Shown piece by piece: positions 1-6,404 of a stretch of DNA of 8,153 nt. The notes beneath the pieces were generated by a model. That model saw only the letters and a program-made list of their open reading frames with translations, had not been told where the DNA came from and made no database searches. The first letter of the stretch is position 1. The number at the start of each line of letters is the position of its first letter. The position numbers and the translations under genes are program-made. Source of the DNA: an uncultured Faecalibacterium sp. (GTDB lineage Bacteria; Bacillota; Clostridia; Oscillospirales; Ruminococcaceae); NCBI GenBank assembly GCA_934540955.1, contig CAKTCY010000076.1, positions 1-8,153 of the forward strand, given 5' to 3'.

Positions 1-22
1 GACTGAGAGGGTTTTTCCCTAT

Positions 23-30
23 GGAGAGGA
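23..30 (+). promoter_or_regulatory. Ribosome binding site of parC
   Basis: GGAGAGGA lies six bases before the ATG at 37 and fixes that start. The first 36 bases are otherwise the tail of, or spacer after, an upstream gene. A TGA at 4-6, preceded by a GAC codon, could be its stop. Another frame is open up to a TAA at 35-37 that overlaps the ATG by one base. The upstream gene is likely parE from usual gene order, but it cannot be identified from 36 bases. Confidence 0.7.
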
Positions 31-36
31 ACTGTA

Positions 37-2286
37 ATGGCAAAAAAATCGACCAAGAAAACCTTAAAGCCGGTGCGCCCGCAGTTAGGCGACGGCGTTG
101 AAATTTTAAACGCAGGCAGCGTGCTGGAGGACCCCATTACCCGCACGCTGGAAACCAACTATATGCCCTACGCCATGAGCGTTATCGTCAGCCGCGCTTT
201 GCCGGAGATCGACGGCTTCAAGCCGGCGCACCGCAAGCTGCTGTACACCATGTACGAGATGGGTCTGCTCAAGGGCGCACGCACCAAGTCTGCCAACATC
301 GTGGGCAGCACCATGCACCTGAACCCCCACGGCGATGCCGCCATCTACGACACCATGGTGCGCATGGGCCGCGGCAACGAGAGCCTGCTGGTGCCCTTTG
401 TGGACAGCAAGGGCAACTTCGGCAAGGCCTACAGCCGGGATATGTCCTGCGCTGCTGCCCGTTACACCGAGGCAAAGCTGGAAGGCGTGTGCGAGGAGCT
501 GTTCCGGGATATCGACAAGGAGACCGTGGACTTTGTGCCCAACTACGACAGCACCACCACCGAGCCCACCCTGCTGCCGGTCACCTTCCCCACCATTCTG
601 GCCAACAACACGCTGGGCATCGCGGTGGGCATGGCCTGCAACATCTGCTCCTTCAATCTGGCAGAGCTGTGCGCCACCACCGTGGCCCTGATGAAGGACG
701 AACACCACGATATCTCCACCACCATGCCTGCCCCGGACTTTGTGGGCGGCGGCCAGATCCTGTACGATGAAGCGCAGATGCGTGAAATTTACGAGAATGG
801 CCGCGGCAGCGTGAAGGTGCGCGCCCGCTACAACGTGGTGCCCGGCGAAAACATGATCGAGGTGACCCAGATCCCGCCCACCACCACGGTGGAGGCCATC
901 ATGGACAAGATCGCAGAGCTGGTCAAGACCGGCAAGGTCAAGGAAATCAGCGATATGCGCGATGAGACCGACCTGAACGGCCTGAAGCTGACGCTGGACC
1001 TCAAGCGCGGCGTGGATGCCGACAAGCTGATGGCAAAGCTGTTCAAGGCCACCCCGCTGGAGGACAGCTTCAGCTGCAACTTCAACATTCTGGTGTCCGG
1101 TCAGCCCCGGGTCATGGGCGTGCGGGAGATTTTGAAGGAGTGGACGGCCTTCCGTGTCGAGTGCGTGCGCCGCCGCACCTACTACGACCTGCACGGCAAG
1201 GAAAAGCGGCTGCACCTTTTGCAGGGTCTTGCCGCCATTTTGCTGGATATCGACAAGGCCATCCGCATCATCCGCACCACCGAGGAGGAGACCGAGGTGG
1301 TGCCCAACCTGATGATCGGCTTTGGCATTGACGAGGTGCAGGCAGACTATGTGGCAGAGATCAAGCTGCGCCATCTGAACCGGGAATACATCCTCAAGCG
1401 CACCGGTGAGATCGAGCAGCTGGAAAAGGACATTGCTGACCTGAACGATGTGCTGGCAAAGCCTGCCCGCATCCGCCGCATCATCATCAATGAACTGAAC
1501 GATGTAGCGAAAAAATACGGAAAGCCCCGCTGCAGCGAGATCTTGTACGACTTGCCCGAAGAGGACACCGCCGCCGAGGAAGAAGCTGTGCCGGACTACC
1601 CGGTGACCGTGTTCTTTACCCGGGAGGGCTACTTTAAAAAGATCCCGCCCCAGAGCCTGCGCACCGCCGGTGCTCACAAGCTGAAGGAGGGCGACGAGAT
1701 CATCCAGCAGTTGGAGACTCGCAACAACGTGGAGGCGCTGTTCTTTACGGACAAGCAGCAGGTGTACAAGGTGCGTCTGGCGGAGCTGGAGGACGGCAAG
1801 GTGGCCCAGATGGGCATCTTCATCCCGGGACGGCTGGGCATGGACGAGGGCGAAAACGTGCTGAGCATGGTCATCACCGGCGATTACAGCGGCTTTATGC
1901 TGTTCTTCTTTGCCAGCGGCAGGTGCGCGAAAATCCCGCTCAGCTCCTACGCCACCAAGCAGAACCGCCGCAAGCTGCTGAAGGCTTACAGCGACAAGGA
2001 GCCGCTTGCCATGATGCTCTACCTGCCGGAGGAGACCGAGCTTGCCATCCGCACCAGCGCCAGCCGGATGCTGCTGGTGGGCACGGCGCAAATTGCCGCC
2101 AAGACCACCCGCGACAGTCAGGGCGTGGCGGTGGTCACCCTGAAAAAGAACCAGACCATCGCCTCGGTGGTGCCGGCGGATACGCTGGAGTTGGCCAACC
2201 CCCACCGCTACCGCGTGCGCAGCCTGCCCGCCACCGGTGCACTGATCCGCGCCGAGGACGAGGGCGAGCAGATGAGCCTGCTTTGA
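37..2286 (+). CDS. parC: DNA topoisomerase IV subunit A (ParC)
   Basis: This is the DNA-cleaving subunit of a type IIA topoisomerase, which with ParE decatenates and relaxes DNA using ATP. The 749-residue protein shows the GyrA/ParC order. The breakage-reunion core is at about residues 30-500, with the catalytic Arg142-Tyr143 inside AARYTE. The conserved GIAVGMA stretch is near 194-200, and the GLAAILLDIDKAIRIIR helix is near 397-413. The C-terminal beta-pinwheel region runs from about 521 to 749. No gyrase-type GyrA box (QRRGGKG-like) is visible in the C-terminal region, which favours topoisomerase IV over gyrase. The quinolone-determining segment reads NPHGDAAIYD, with Ala101 where E. coli GyrA has Ser83, while the acidic residue Asp105 is kept. 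Length is normal for clostridial ParC and slightly short against E. coli GyrA. There is no obvious plus-strand terminator directly after the stop. Assignment to the GyrA/ParC family is secure; ParC rather than GyrA is very likely. Confidence 0.93.
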   Translation: MAKKSTKKTLKPVRPQLGDGVEILNAGSVLEDPITRTLETNYMPYAMSVIVSRALPEIDGFKPAHRKLLYTMYEMGLLKGARTKSANIVGSTMHLNPHGDAAIYDTMVRMGRGNESLLVPFVDSKGNFGKAYSRDMSCAAARYTEAKLEGVCEELFRDIDKETVDFVPNYDSTTTEPTLLPVTFPTILANNTLGIAVGMACNICSFNLAELCATTVALMKDEHHDISTTMPAPDFVGGGQILYDEAQMREIYENGRGSVKVRARYNVVPGENMIEVTQIPPTTTVEAIMDKIAELVKTGKVKEISDMRDETDLNGLKLTLDLKRGVDADKLMAKLFKATPLEDSFSCNFNILVSGQPRVMGVREILKEWTAFRVECVRRRTYYDLHGKEKRLHLLQGLAAILLDIDKAIRIIRTTEEETEVVPNLMIGFGIDEVQADYVAEIKLRHLNREYILKRTGEIEQLEKDIADLNDVLAKPARIRRIIINELNDVAKKYGKPRCSEILYDLPEEDTAAEEEAVPDYPVTVFFTREGYFKKIPPQSLRTAGAHKLKEGDEIIQQLETRNNVEALFFTDKQQVYKVRLAELEDGKVAQMGIFIPGRLGMDEGENVLSMVITGDYSGFMLFFFASGRCAKIPLSSYATKQNRRKLLKAYSDKEPLAMMLYLPEETELAIRTSASRMLLVGTAQIAAKTTRDSQGVAVVTLKKNQTIASVVPADTLELANPHRYRVRSLPATGALIRAEDEGEQMSLL

Positions 2287-2292
2287 TTGGTA

Positions 2293-2403
2293 GGCAGCGG
2301 GGAGCTTTCCTTCGCAAATGAGTCCGGAACCCCCTGTTCCGCCCCAGTGCTGCGCACCGGGGCCCCACTTCGCCGGAATTTGCTCAGGAAACTCCCCGCC
2401 GCC
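2293..2403. repeat. 111-base imperfect intergenic palindrome
   Basis: The gap between parC and rlmH contains a long interrupted inverted repeat. The outer arms 2293-2304 and 2392-2403 pair over 12 bp with one mismatch (GGCAGCGGGGAG against CTCCCCGCCGCC). Further in, TTTCC, GCAAAT and TCCGG on the left face CCGGA, ATTTGC and GGAAA on the right, with small bulges. The centre carries a nested hairpin, GCCCCAGTGC (2341-2350) with GCACCGGGGC (2354-2363), ten pairs with one mismatch around a TGC loop, and a minor GGAAC/GTTCC stem at 2326-2340. No T-tract follows on the plus strand, so it is not a standard terminator. No convincing reading frame fits it. It resembles a non-autonomous repeat (REP- or MITE-like) or a structured RNA; copy number in the genome is unknown. 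Confidence 0.6.
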
Positions 2404-2426
2404 TTTCCGAAAAGTCCCCTCCCGTG

Positions 2427-2467
2427 AAAAAGTAACTCCGAAACGACCGCAGTCGTTTCGGAGTTAC
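2427..2467 (-). terminator. Perfect 16-bp hairpin with minus-strand T-tract
   Basis: Arms 2432-2447 (GTAACTCCGAAACGAC) and 2452-2467 pair perfectly around a CGCA loop. Five A residues at 2427-2431 become a T-run directly after the stem when read on the minus strand, so by structure it would terminate minus-strand transcription. On the plus strand the stem is followed by AAATTATAAAAAA, a poor terminator. No minus-strand gene lies to its right, which makes the orientation odd. It shares length, loop and flanks with the hairpin at 7909-7944, so it may be a dispersed repeat rather than a dedicated terminator. The structure is certain; its role is inferred. Confidence 0.6.
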
Positions 2468-2469
2468 AA

Positions 2470-2500
2470 ATTATAAAAAATTTTCCGCTGTTATTGTCAG
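2470..2500 (-). promoter_or_regulatory. Possible minus-strand promoter
   Basis: On the minus strand a perfect TATAAT (2475 to 2470) sits 19 bases downstream of CTGACA (2500 to 2495), five of six matches to the sigma-A -35 box. Transcription would start inside the hairpin at 2432-2467 and run straight into its T-tract. The long spacer and the AT-rich setting mean this may be chance. Confidence 0.25.
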
Positions 2501-2523
2501 AGCGAAGCGGAGACAAGTTTAAA
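2494..2523 (+). promoter_or_regulatory. Possible rlmH promoter
   Basis: TTGTCA at 2494-2499 (five of six to TTGACA), an 18-base spacer and TTTAAA at 2518-2523 (four of six to TATAAT) would start transcription about 20 bases before the rlmH ATG. The -35 box overlaps the candidate minus-strand -35 box. The -10 match is weak. Confidence 0.35.
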
Positions 2524-2551
2524 TCGTTTATCCTGAAAAGAGGAAGCAGTC

Positions 2552-3037
2552 ATGCAAAATATCGACCTGATCTGTGTGGGCAAGCTGAACGCCAAATATT
2601 TTGCCGAGGGCGTGGCAGAGTACCAGAAGCGTCTGGCGGCCTTTGCCGCCTTCCGCATCATTGAGCTGCCGGAGGAAAAGATCGAGGAGAAAAACGCCTC
2701 GGATGCCGTGGTGAAAAAGGCGCTGGATAAGGAGGGGAAGGCCATCCTTTCCAATGTGCGCAAGGGTGCTGCCATCGTGGCCATGTGCATCGAGGGCAAG
2801 CAGATCTCCTCCGACGAGTTGGCGCAGTTTCTGGCGCAACGCGCCGGCAGCGGGGCAGGGGATGTGGCCTTTGTTATCGGCTCGTCCCACGGCCTGTCCG
2901 ACGAGGTGAAAAAGGCCGCTGCCCTCAAGTTCAGCATGGGGCGCATCACCATGCCCCATCAGCTGGCGCGGCTGGTGCTCACCGAGCAGATCTACCGCGC
3001 CTGCACCATCAATGCGGGCATGAAGTACCATAAGTAA
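2552..3037 (+). CDS. rlmH: 23S rRNA (pseudouridine-1915-N3) methyltransferase RlmH
   Basis: RlmH is a small SPOUT-class enzyme that uses S-adenosylmethionine to methylate pseudouridine 1915 in helix 69 of 23S rRNA on assembled 70S ribosomes. The 161-residue protein matches the usual length of about 155-160. It carries the family signatures: FVIGSSHGLS (residues 107-116), which forms part of the knotted cofactor site, PHQLARLVLTEQIYRA (135-150), and the terminal YHK (159-161), equivalent to the conserved Tyr-His-Arg/Lys end. The start is supported by AGAGG at 2539-2543, eight bases before the ATG. It stands alone: a 265-base structured gap precedes it and a strong terminator begins 13 bases after the stop. 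The S. aureus homologue (OrfX) hosts SCCmec at its 3' end, but nothing here suggests an integrated element. Confidence 0.95.
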   Translation: MQNIDLICVGKLNAKYFAEGVAEYQKRLAAFAAFRIIELPEEKIEEKNASDAVVKKALDKEGKAILSNVRKGAAIVAMCIEGKQISSDELAQFLAQRAGSGAGDVAFVIGSSHGLSDEVKKAAALKFSMGRITMPHQLARLVLTEQIYRACTINAGMKYHK

Positions 3038-3050
3038 AGTGGCTTTTTCG

Positions 3051-3089
3051 GCTCCCGGAGCGTTTGCAGGCGCTCCGGGAGCTCTTTTT
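3051..3089 (+). terminator. Intrinsic terminator after rlmH
   Basis: GCTCCCGGAGCG (3051-3062) pairs perfectly over 12 bp with CGCTCCGGGAGC (3071-3082) around an eight-base loop, followed by TCTTTTT. This is a textbook Rho-independent terminator and separates rlmH from the sensory operon. Confidence 0.92.
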
Positions 3090-3130
3090 GCAAAAACGTG
3101 TAAAACCTGTCGGAAAAGTAATTTTTGGCT

Positions 3131-3158
3131 TTTCTTTTGGAACAGTTTTTATTATACT
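3131..3158 (+). promoter_or_regulatory. Possible promoter of the lipoprotein-kinase operon
   Basis: TATACT at 3153-3158 (five of six to TATAAT) sits in an AT-rich stretch after the rlmH terminator. The best -35 at standard spacing is TTTCTT at 3131-3136, which is weak. A promoter is expected here because the terminator isolates the operon; a poor -35 could mean activator dependence. Confidence 0.4.
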
Positions 3159-3173
3159 GATAACATGGAGCGA

Positions 3174-3195
3174 TTTGCTGCAAAAATACAGCAAA
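3174..3195 (+). promoter_or_regulatory. Inverted repeat in the 5' leader of the sensory operon
   Basis: TTTGCTG (3174-3180) and CAGCAAA (3189-3195) form a perfect 7-bp inverted repeat with an eight-base spacer, between the candidate -10 box and the ribosome binding site AGGATGG (3202-3208). It could be a repressor operator or a small leader hairpin. A 7-bp dyad can arise by chance. Confidence 0.3.
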
Positions 3196-3215
3196 AAACA
3201 CAGGATGGAAAAACC

Positions 3216-4052
3216 ATGAAAAAACACAGAAGAGGACTGCGGCTGGCGGCCTGTCTGCTGGTGCTGGCAATGTGCGCGGCGCTGCTTTGCAGCTGCGGGC
3301 GCACCGGACAAGCCGACAGCTATACGGCAGCAATGCCGGTCATCGTGGTGGGCAGCGATAACTATCCGCCTTTCAACTATATGGGCACGGACGGTGCACC
3401 CACCGGTATTGACGTGGAACTGGCCACCGAGGCGTTCGGGCGGCTGGGCTACCGGGTGAAATTTGTGACCATCGACTGGGAAAAGAAGAAGGAACTGGTG
3501 GAAAACGGCACCATCGACTGCATCTGGGGCAGCTTTTCCATGGATGGCCGCGAGGAGGAATACCACTGGGCGGGGCCTTATATGTACAGCCGTCAGGTGG
3601 TGGCGGTGCGCACAGACAGCGATATCTACACCCTGCAGGATCTGACCGACAAGGTGGTTGCGGTGCAGTCCACCACAAAGCCGGAGGAACTGTTTTTGAA
3701 CGCAGAGCAGAACGGTCTGCCCCGGCTGCGCAGGCTTTATTCCCTGCAAAACCGGGATCTGCTCTACACCACCCTGATCAAGGGCTATGCGGATGCTTTA
3801 GCCGCCCACGAAAGCGCCATCCGGCAGTTCATGAAGGATTACAGCGCAGAGTACCGCATTCTGCCTGAGCCGCTGATGACGGCGCGGCTGGGTGTGGCCT
3901 TTGCCAAAGACCGCAGCGATGATCTGCCGCAGCAGCTGACGGAGGTTTTTCAGGAGATGCTGGCAGACGGTACCGTCCGGCAGATCGTGAGCCGTTATCT
4001 GGACGACCCCGGGCACTATCTGGATGGACTGGAGGACAGCACCCATGCATGA
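3216..4052 (+). CDS. Family-3 extracellular solute-binding lipoprotein
   Basis: This is a 278-residue surface lipoprotein of the SBP_bac_3 type, a Venus-flytrap fold that usually binds amino acids or similar small polar molecules. Residues 1-27 are a lipoprotein signal: basic KKHRRGLR, a hydrophobic core, then lipobox LCSC with Cys27 as the lipid-modified residue. The mature domain begins near MPVIVVGSDNYPPFNY (40-55), the typical first strand and ligand loop. GREEEYHWAGPY (111-122) places Arg112 where family members bind the ligand carboxylate. YADALAAHESA (191-201) places Asp193 at the conserved acidic position after the hinge. I chose the ATG at 3216 because AGGATGG precedes it by seven bases and a signal peptide starts there; the longer frame back to 3039 crosses the terminator. 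The gene overlaps the kinase gene by eight bases. No ABC permease or ATPase adjoins it, so a sensory role is likely (inference). The ligand is unknown. Confidence 0.88.
   Translation: MKKHRRGLRLAACLLVLAMCAALLCSCGRTGQADSYTAAMPVIVVGSDNYPPFNYMGTDGAPTGIDVELATEAFGRLGYRVKFVTIDWEKKKELVENGTIDCIWGSFSMDGREEEYHWAGPYMYSRQVVAVRTDSDIYTLQDLTDKVVAVQSTTKPEELFLNAEQNGLPRLRRLYSLQNRDLLYTTLIKGYADALAAHESAIRQFMKDYSAEYRILPEPLMTARLGVAFAKDRSDDLPQQLTEVFQEMLADGTVRQIVSRYLDDPGHYLDGLEDSTHA
4031..4035 (+). promoter_or_regulatory. Ribosome binding site of the kinase gene
   Basis: GGAGG inside the end of the lipoprotein gene lies nine bases before the ATG at 4045. It selects that start over the ATG at 4024, which it would follow rather than precede, and over the ATG at 4057, which is too far away. 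The arrangement implies translational coupling. Confidence 0.75.
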
Positions 4053-6249
4053 CGGAATGGAAAAGAGCCAGAGCGCTTTCAGCCGAAGGCAGTTCGCCTT
4101 GGTGTGTGTGCTTGCGGGGCTGCTGATGCTGGGCGGCGTGCTGATCTTTTCGGCGCACAGCGACCTGCAAAATGCAGAAAAACAGTTTGAGGATACCATC
4201 AACTACGTTAAGGAGCAGTGCACCGGTTACGACAACCTGAACCTTGCCTCCGAGACCAAAAGCCTGATGCGGATGATAGAAAACGCCCAGCATCTGTGTA
4301 GCGAGATCGCCCGGGACCAGCAGGAGAACCCCAAGCGGGTGCTGGACGATGCCGCTATGGCGGAATATCTGCAGGACTATACCCTCAGCGGCGCACTGGT
4401 GCTTTCAACAGAGGGCAAAATTTTGTGCGCAGCCTCACAGGATGGCCGGACGGCTGACCCGCAGGTCCGGGAAGAGATGGAAGCGCAGCTGGCCGGTTCT
4501 ATCGTGCTGACCGTGGCCGACCACCCGGAGCAGGTCTACGCCGGGCGGACGGAAAATGAGGATGGCTCCTATGTGGACACCGCAGCCTGCGCCCGGAAGG
4601 ACGGGGAAGGGGTGCTTGTGGTGTACTACCGCACCACGGCGGAATATGTGCGCAACTACAGCCTTTCCTACCAGAACTGCGTGCAGGGCTATAACCCCGC
4701 TGTGGACGGCACCATCGTGGTGACCCGGGGCGACCGCATCGTGGCCAGCAACGACCCCTCTCTGCTGGATACCACAGTAGACGAAAACCCCACCCTTTCT
4801 GCCTTAAAAGTGCGCAGCACCGATGGCGGCATGATCCATGTGCACAGCACCACCGGGCAGCAGTACGCCTACGGCATCGTGGGGCAGGGGCGCAGCTTTT
4901 ATATCTATGTCTACCGCCCGGAGCAGGAGGTATATGTCTCTGCCATGCGCAATGTGAGCATGGCCGCCTTTACCTACATGGTCCTTCTGTTTTTGCTGCA
5001 ATTGCTGCGCGGCAAGACCGACCAGCGCTACCGGGAGCAGCAGCTGCGCCGGGAGCAGGAGTACCAAAAGACCCTCAAGGCGGCTGCGCTGAAGGCAGAG
5101 AGCGCAAACATTGCCAAGACCGAGTTTTTGCAGCGCATGAGCCACGATATCCGCACCCCCATCAACGGCATCCGGGGCATGGTGGAGATCGGCGACCGCT
5201 GCCCGGAGGATATGGCACGGCAGGCCGACTGCCGCAAAAAGATCTGGGAGGCCTCCACCCTGCTGCTGGAGCTGGTGAACGAGGTGCTGGATATGGGCAA
5301 GCTGGAATCCGGCGAGGTGGTGCTGGAGAGCGTGCCCTTTGATCTGCCCGAGCTGATGCACGAGGTCACAGACGTGCTGGAAAAGCAGGCGGCAGAGCGC
5401 GGCATCGTGCTACACCGGGAATACGGCAGGCTGCCGCATCCCCGGCTGGTGGGCAGCCCGCTGCACGTCAAGCGGCTGCTGATGAATGTGCTCAGCAACG
5501 CCATCAAGTATAACCGAGATAAGGGGCAGGTGATGCTGGACTGCTTTGAGCTGAGCAGCACCGGGGACAAGGTGCAGATCTGCTTTGTCTGCGCAGATAC
5601 CGGCATCGGCATGAGCGAGGAGTTCCAGAAGCGGATGTTCGAGCCCTTTACGCAGGAGAACGCCGGGGCACGCTCGGTATACGGCGGCACCGGCCTTGGA
5701 ATGTCCATCACCAAAAGCCTTGTGGATAAGATGGGCGGCACCATCGGGGTGGAAAGCAAGCAGGGCGTGGGCACCACCTACACCATCACCCTGCCCTTTG
5801 CCGTTGATAATACCGAGGCCGCAGAGCCGGAGCAGCAGCAGACAGACCTTACCGTGCTGCGTGGGCGGCGGGTGCTGCTGGCCGAGGACAACGCCCTGAA
5901 CATGGAGATCATGGAGTTTTTGCTGAACGAGGTGGGCATAAAGGTGACCAAGGCCGCCGACGGACAGCAGGCGGTGGAGGCCTTTGCAGCCGCGCCGGTG
6001 GGCGGCTTTGACGCCATTCTGATGGACGTGATGATGCCGGTGCGGGACGGCCACGAGGCCACCCGCGTCATCCGTGCCATGGACCGCCCGGATGCAAAGA
6101 GCATTCCCACCTTTGCTATGACGGCAAACGCCTTTGCGGAGGATCGCCTGAAAGCGCTGCAGGCCGGTATGAACGAGCACCTGCCCAAGCCCATCGACCC
6201 GGATACCCTGTACCGCCTGCTGGCAAAATATCTGACAGAGCGCAGCTGA
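4045..6249 (+). CDS. Membrane hybrid sensor histidine kinase with receiver domain
   Basis: This 734-residue hybrid kinase senses an outside signal and autophosphorylates. TM1 lies at about residues 17-36. An extracellular region follows (about 37-304) with two strand-rich stretches, [17 protein letters not shown] (115-131) and [16 protein letters not shown] (221-236), which look like the two halves of a double Cache sensor. TM2 is at about 305-322. There is no clear HAMP domain, only a charged coiled-coil (325-360). HisKA carries MSHDIRTP with His367. The ATPase domain has the N box around Asn485, DTGIGM (518-523), FEPFTQ (532-537) and GGTGLGMSI (547-555). A C-terminal receiver (about 608-731) has Glu614-Asp615, phosphoacceptor Asp661 in LMDVMMP, Thr693 and Lys715. 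All catalytic residues are present, so it should be active. There is no HPt domain and no DNA-binding output. It is co-encoded with the binding lipoprotein, its likely ligand-presenting partner (inference). No terminator follows it. Confidence 0.92.
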   Translation: MHDGMEKSQSAFSRRQFALVCVLAGLLMLGGVLIFSAHSDLQNAEKQFEDTINYVKEQCTGYDNLNLASETKSLMRMIENAQHLCSEIARDQQENPKRVLDDAAMAEYLQDYTLSGALVLSTEGKILCAASQDGRTADPQVREEMEAQLAGSIVLTVADHPEQVYAGRTENEDGSYVDTAACARKDGEGVLVVYYRTTAEYVRNYSLSYQNCVQGYNPAVDGTIVVTRGDRIVASNDPSLLDTTVDENPTLSALKVRSTDGGMIHVHSTTGQQYAYGIVGQGRSFYIYVYRPEQEVYVSAMRNVSMAAFTYMVLLFLLQLLRGKTDQRYREQQLRREQEYQKTLKAAALKAESANIAKTEFLQRMSHDIRTPINGIRGMVEIGDRCPEDMARQADCRKKIWEASTLLLELVNEVLDMGKLESGEVVLESVPFDLPELMHEVTDVLEKQAAERGIVLHREYGRLPHPRLVGSPLHVKRLLMNVLSNAIKYNRDKGQVMLDCFELSSTGDKVQICFVCADTGIGMSEEFQKRMFEPFTQENAGARSVYGGTGLGMSITKSLVDKMGGTIGVESKQGVGTTYTITLPFAVDNTEAAEPEQQQTDLTVLRGRRVLLAEDNALNMEIMEFLLNEVGIKVTKAADGQQAVEAFAAAPVGGFDAILMDVMMPVRDGHEATRVIRAMDRPDAKSIPTFAMTANAFAEDRLKALQAGMNEHLPKPIDPDTLYRLLAKYLTERS

Positions 6250-6263
6250 ACTGTTTGCCGGGC

Positions 6264-6303
6264 TTTACAAGCGGGGCAAAACATGGTACAGTAAATATAC
6301 TGT
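6264..6303 (+). promoter_or_regulatory. glyS promoter region with a 16-base dyad
   Basis: TTTACA at 6264-6269 (five of six to TTGACA), a 17-base spacer and TACAGT at 6287-6292 preceded by TGG give an extended -10 type promoter. A second possible -10, TATACT at 6296-6301, has no good -35. The dyad ACAGTAaataTACTGT (6288-6303) is a perfect 6-bp inverted repeat overlapping both -10 candidates and could be an operator, or just a by-product of the AT-rich -10 sequences. Confidence 0.5.
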
Positions 6304-6349
6304 GCTTGCGCAAGCCGCAAGCACGCCCGGCGGTGGGGAAAGCCGCCGG
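6302..6349 (+). other. Two tandem hairpins in the glyS leader
   Basis: GTGCTTGCG (6302-6310) pairs perfectly with CGCAAGCAC (6316-6324) around a five-base loop. Three bases later CCGGCGG (6327-6333) pairs with CCGCCGG (6343-6349), plus one T.G pair, around GGGGAAA. Neither is followed by a T-run, so they are not terminators. The remaining leader to the start codon is A/C-rich and unstructured. No T-box sequence of the AGGGTGGNACCGCG type is present, although synthetase genes in Firmicutes often carry one. The stems may stabilise the 5' end of the transcript or control translation; function is unknown. Confidence 0.5.
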
Positions 6350-6404
6350 AACACAACACGATACGACACGGCAAACCAGCCGCGGACGGAAAGGATGTAC
6401 TACA

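Noticed and set aside
106..2205. A 699-codon open frame on the minus strand opposite parC
   Set aside because: It is a shadow frame created by G/C-ending codons of parC; its translation is low-complexity, rich in His, Gly, Val and Leu, with no family signal, while the plus-strand frame is a clear topoisomerase.
2208..2516. A 102-codon minus-strand frame over the parC-rlmH gap
   Set aside because: It begins with TTG, runs through the hairpin and the palindrome and then into the end of parC. It is best explained as chance openness of a repeat-like element, though automated annotation could call it a hypothetical protein.
3018..3037. SCC-like attachment site at the 3' end of rlmH
   Set aside because: The end of the gene resembles the staphylococcal site only because the Tyr-His-Lys codons are conserved. 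No inverted repeat pair, recombinase or inserted DNA follows; a normal terminator does.
3039..3215. N-terminal extension of the solute-binding protein from a GTG at 3039
   Set aside because: It would cross the rlmH terminator and the promoter region, and would place the lipoprotein signal 59 residues inside the protein.
4024..4044. Upstream ATG for the kinase gene
   Set aside because: The GGAGG at 4031-4035 lies after it but at ideal distance from the ATG at 4045.
6255..6404. N-terminal extension of glycyl-tRNA synthetase from a TTG at 6255
   Set aside because: It would cover the promoter and leader hairpins. The family's N-terminus and a proper ribosome binding site fit the ATG at 6405.
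6250..6404. T-box riboswitch upstream of glyS
   Set aside because: No AGGGTGGNACCGCG-like sequence, no specifier-type long stem and no terminator/antiterminator pair were found.
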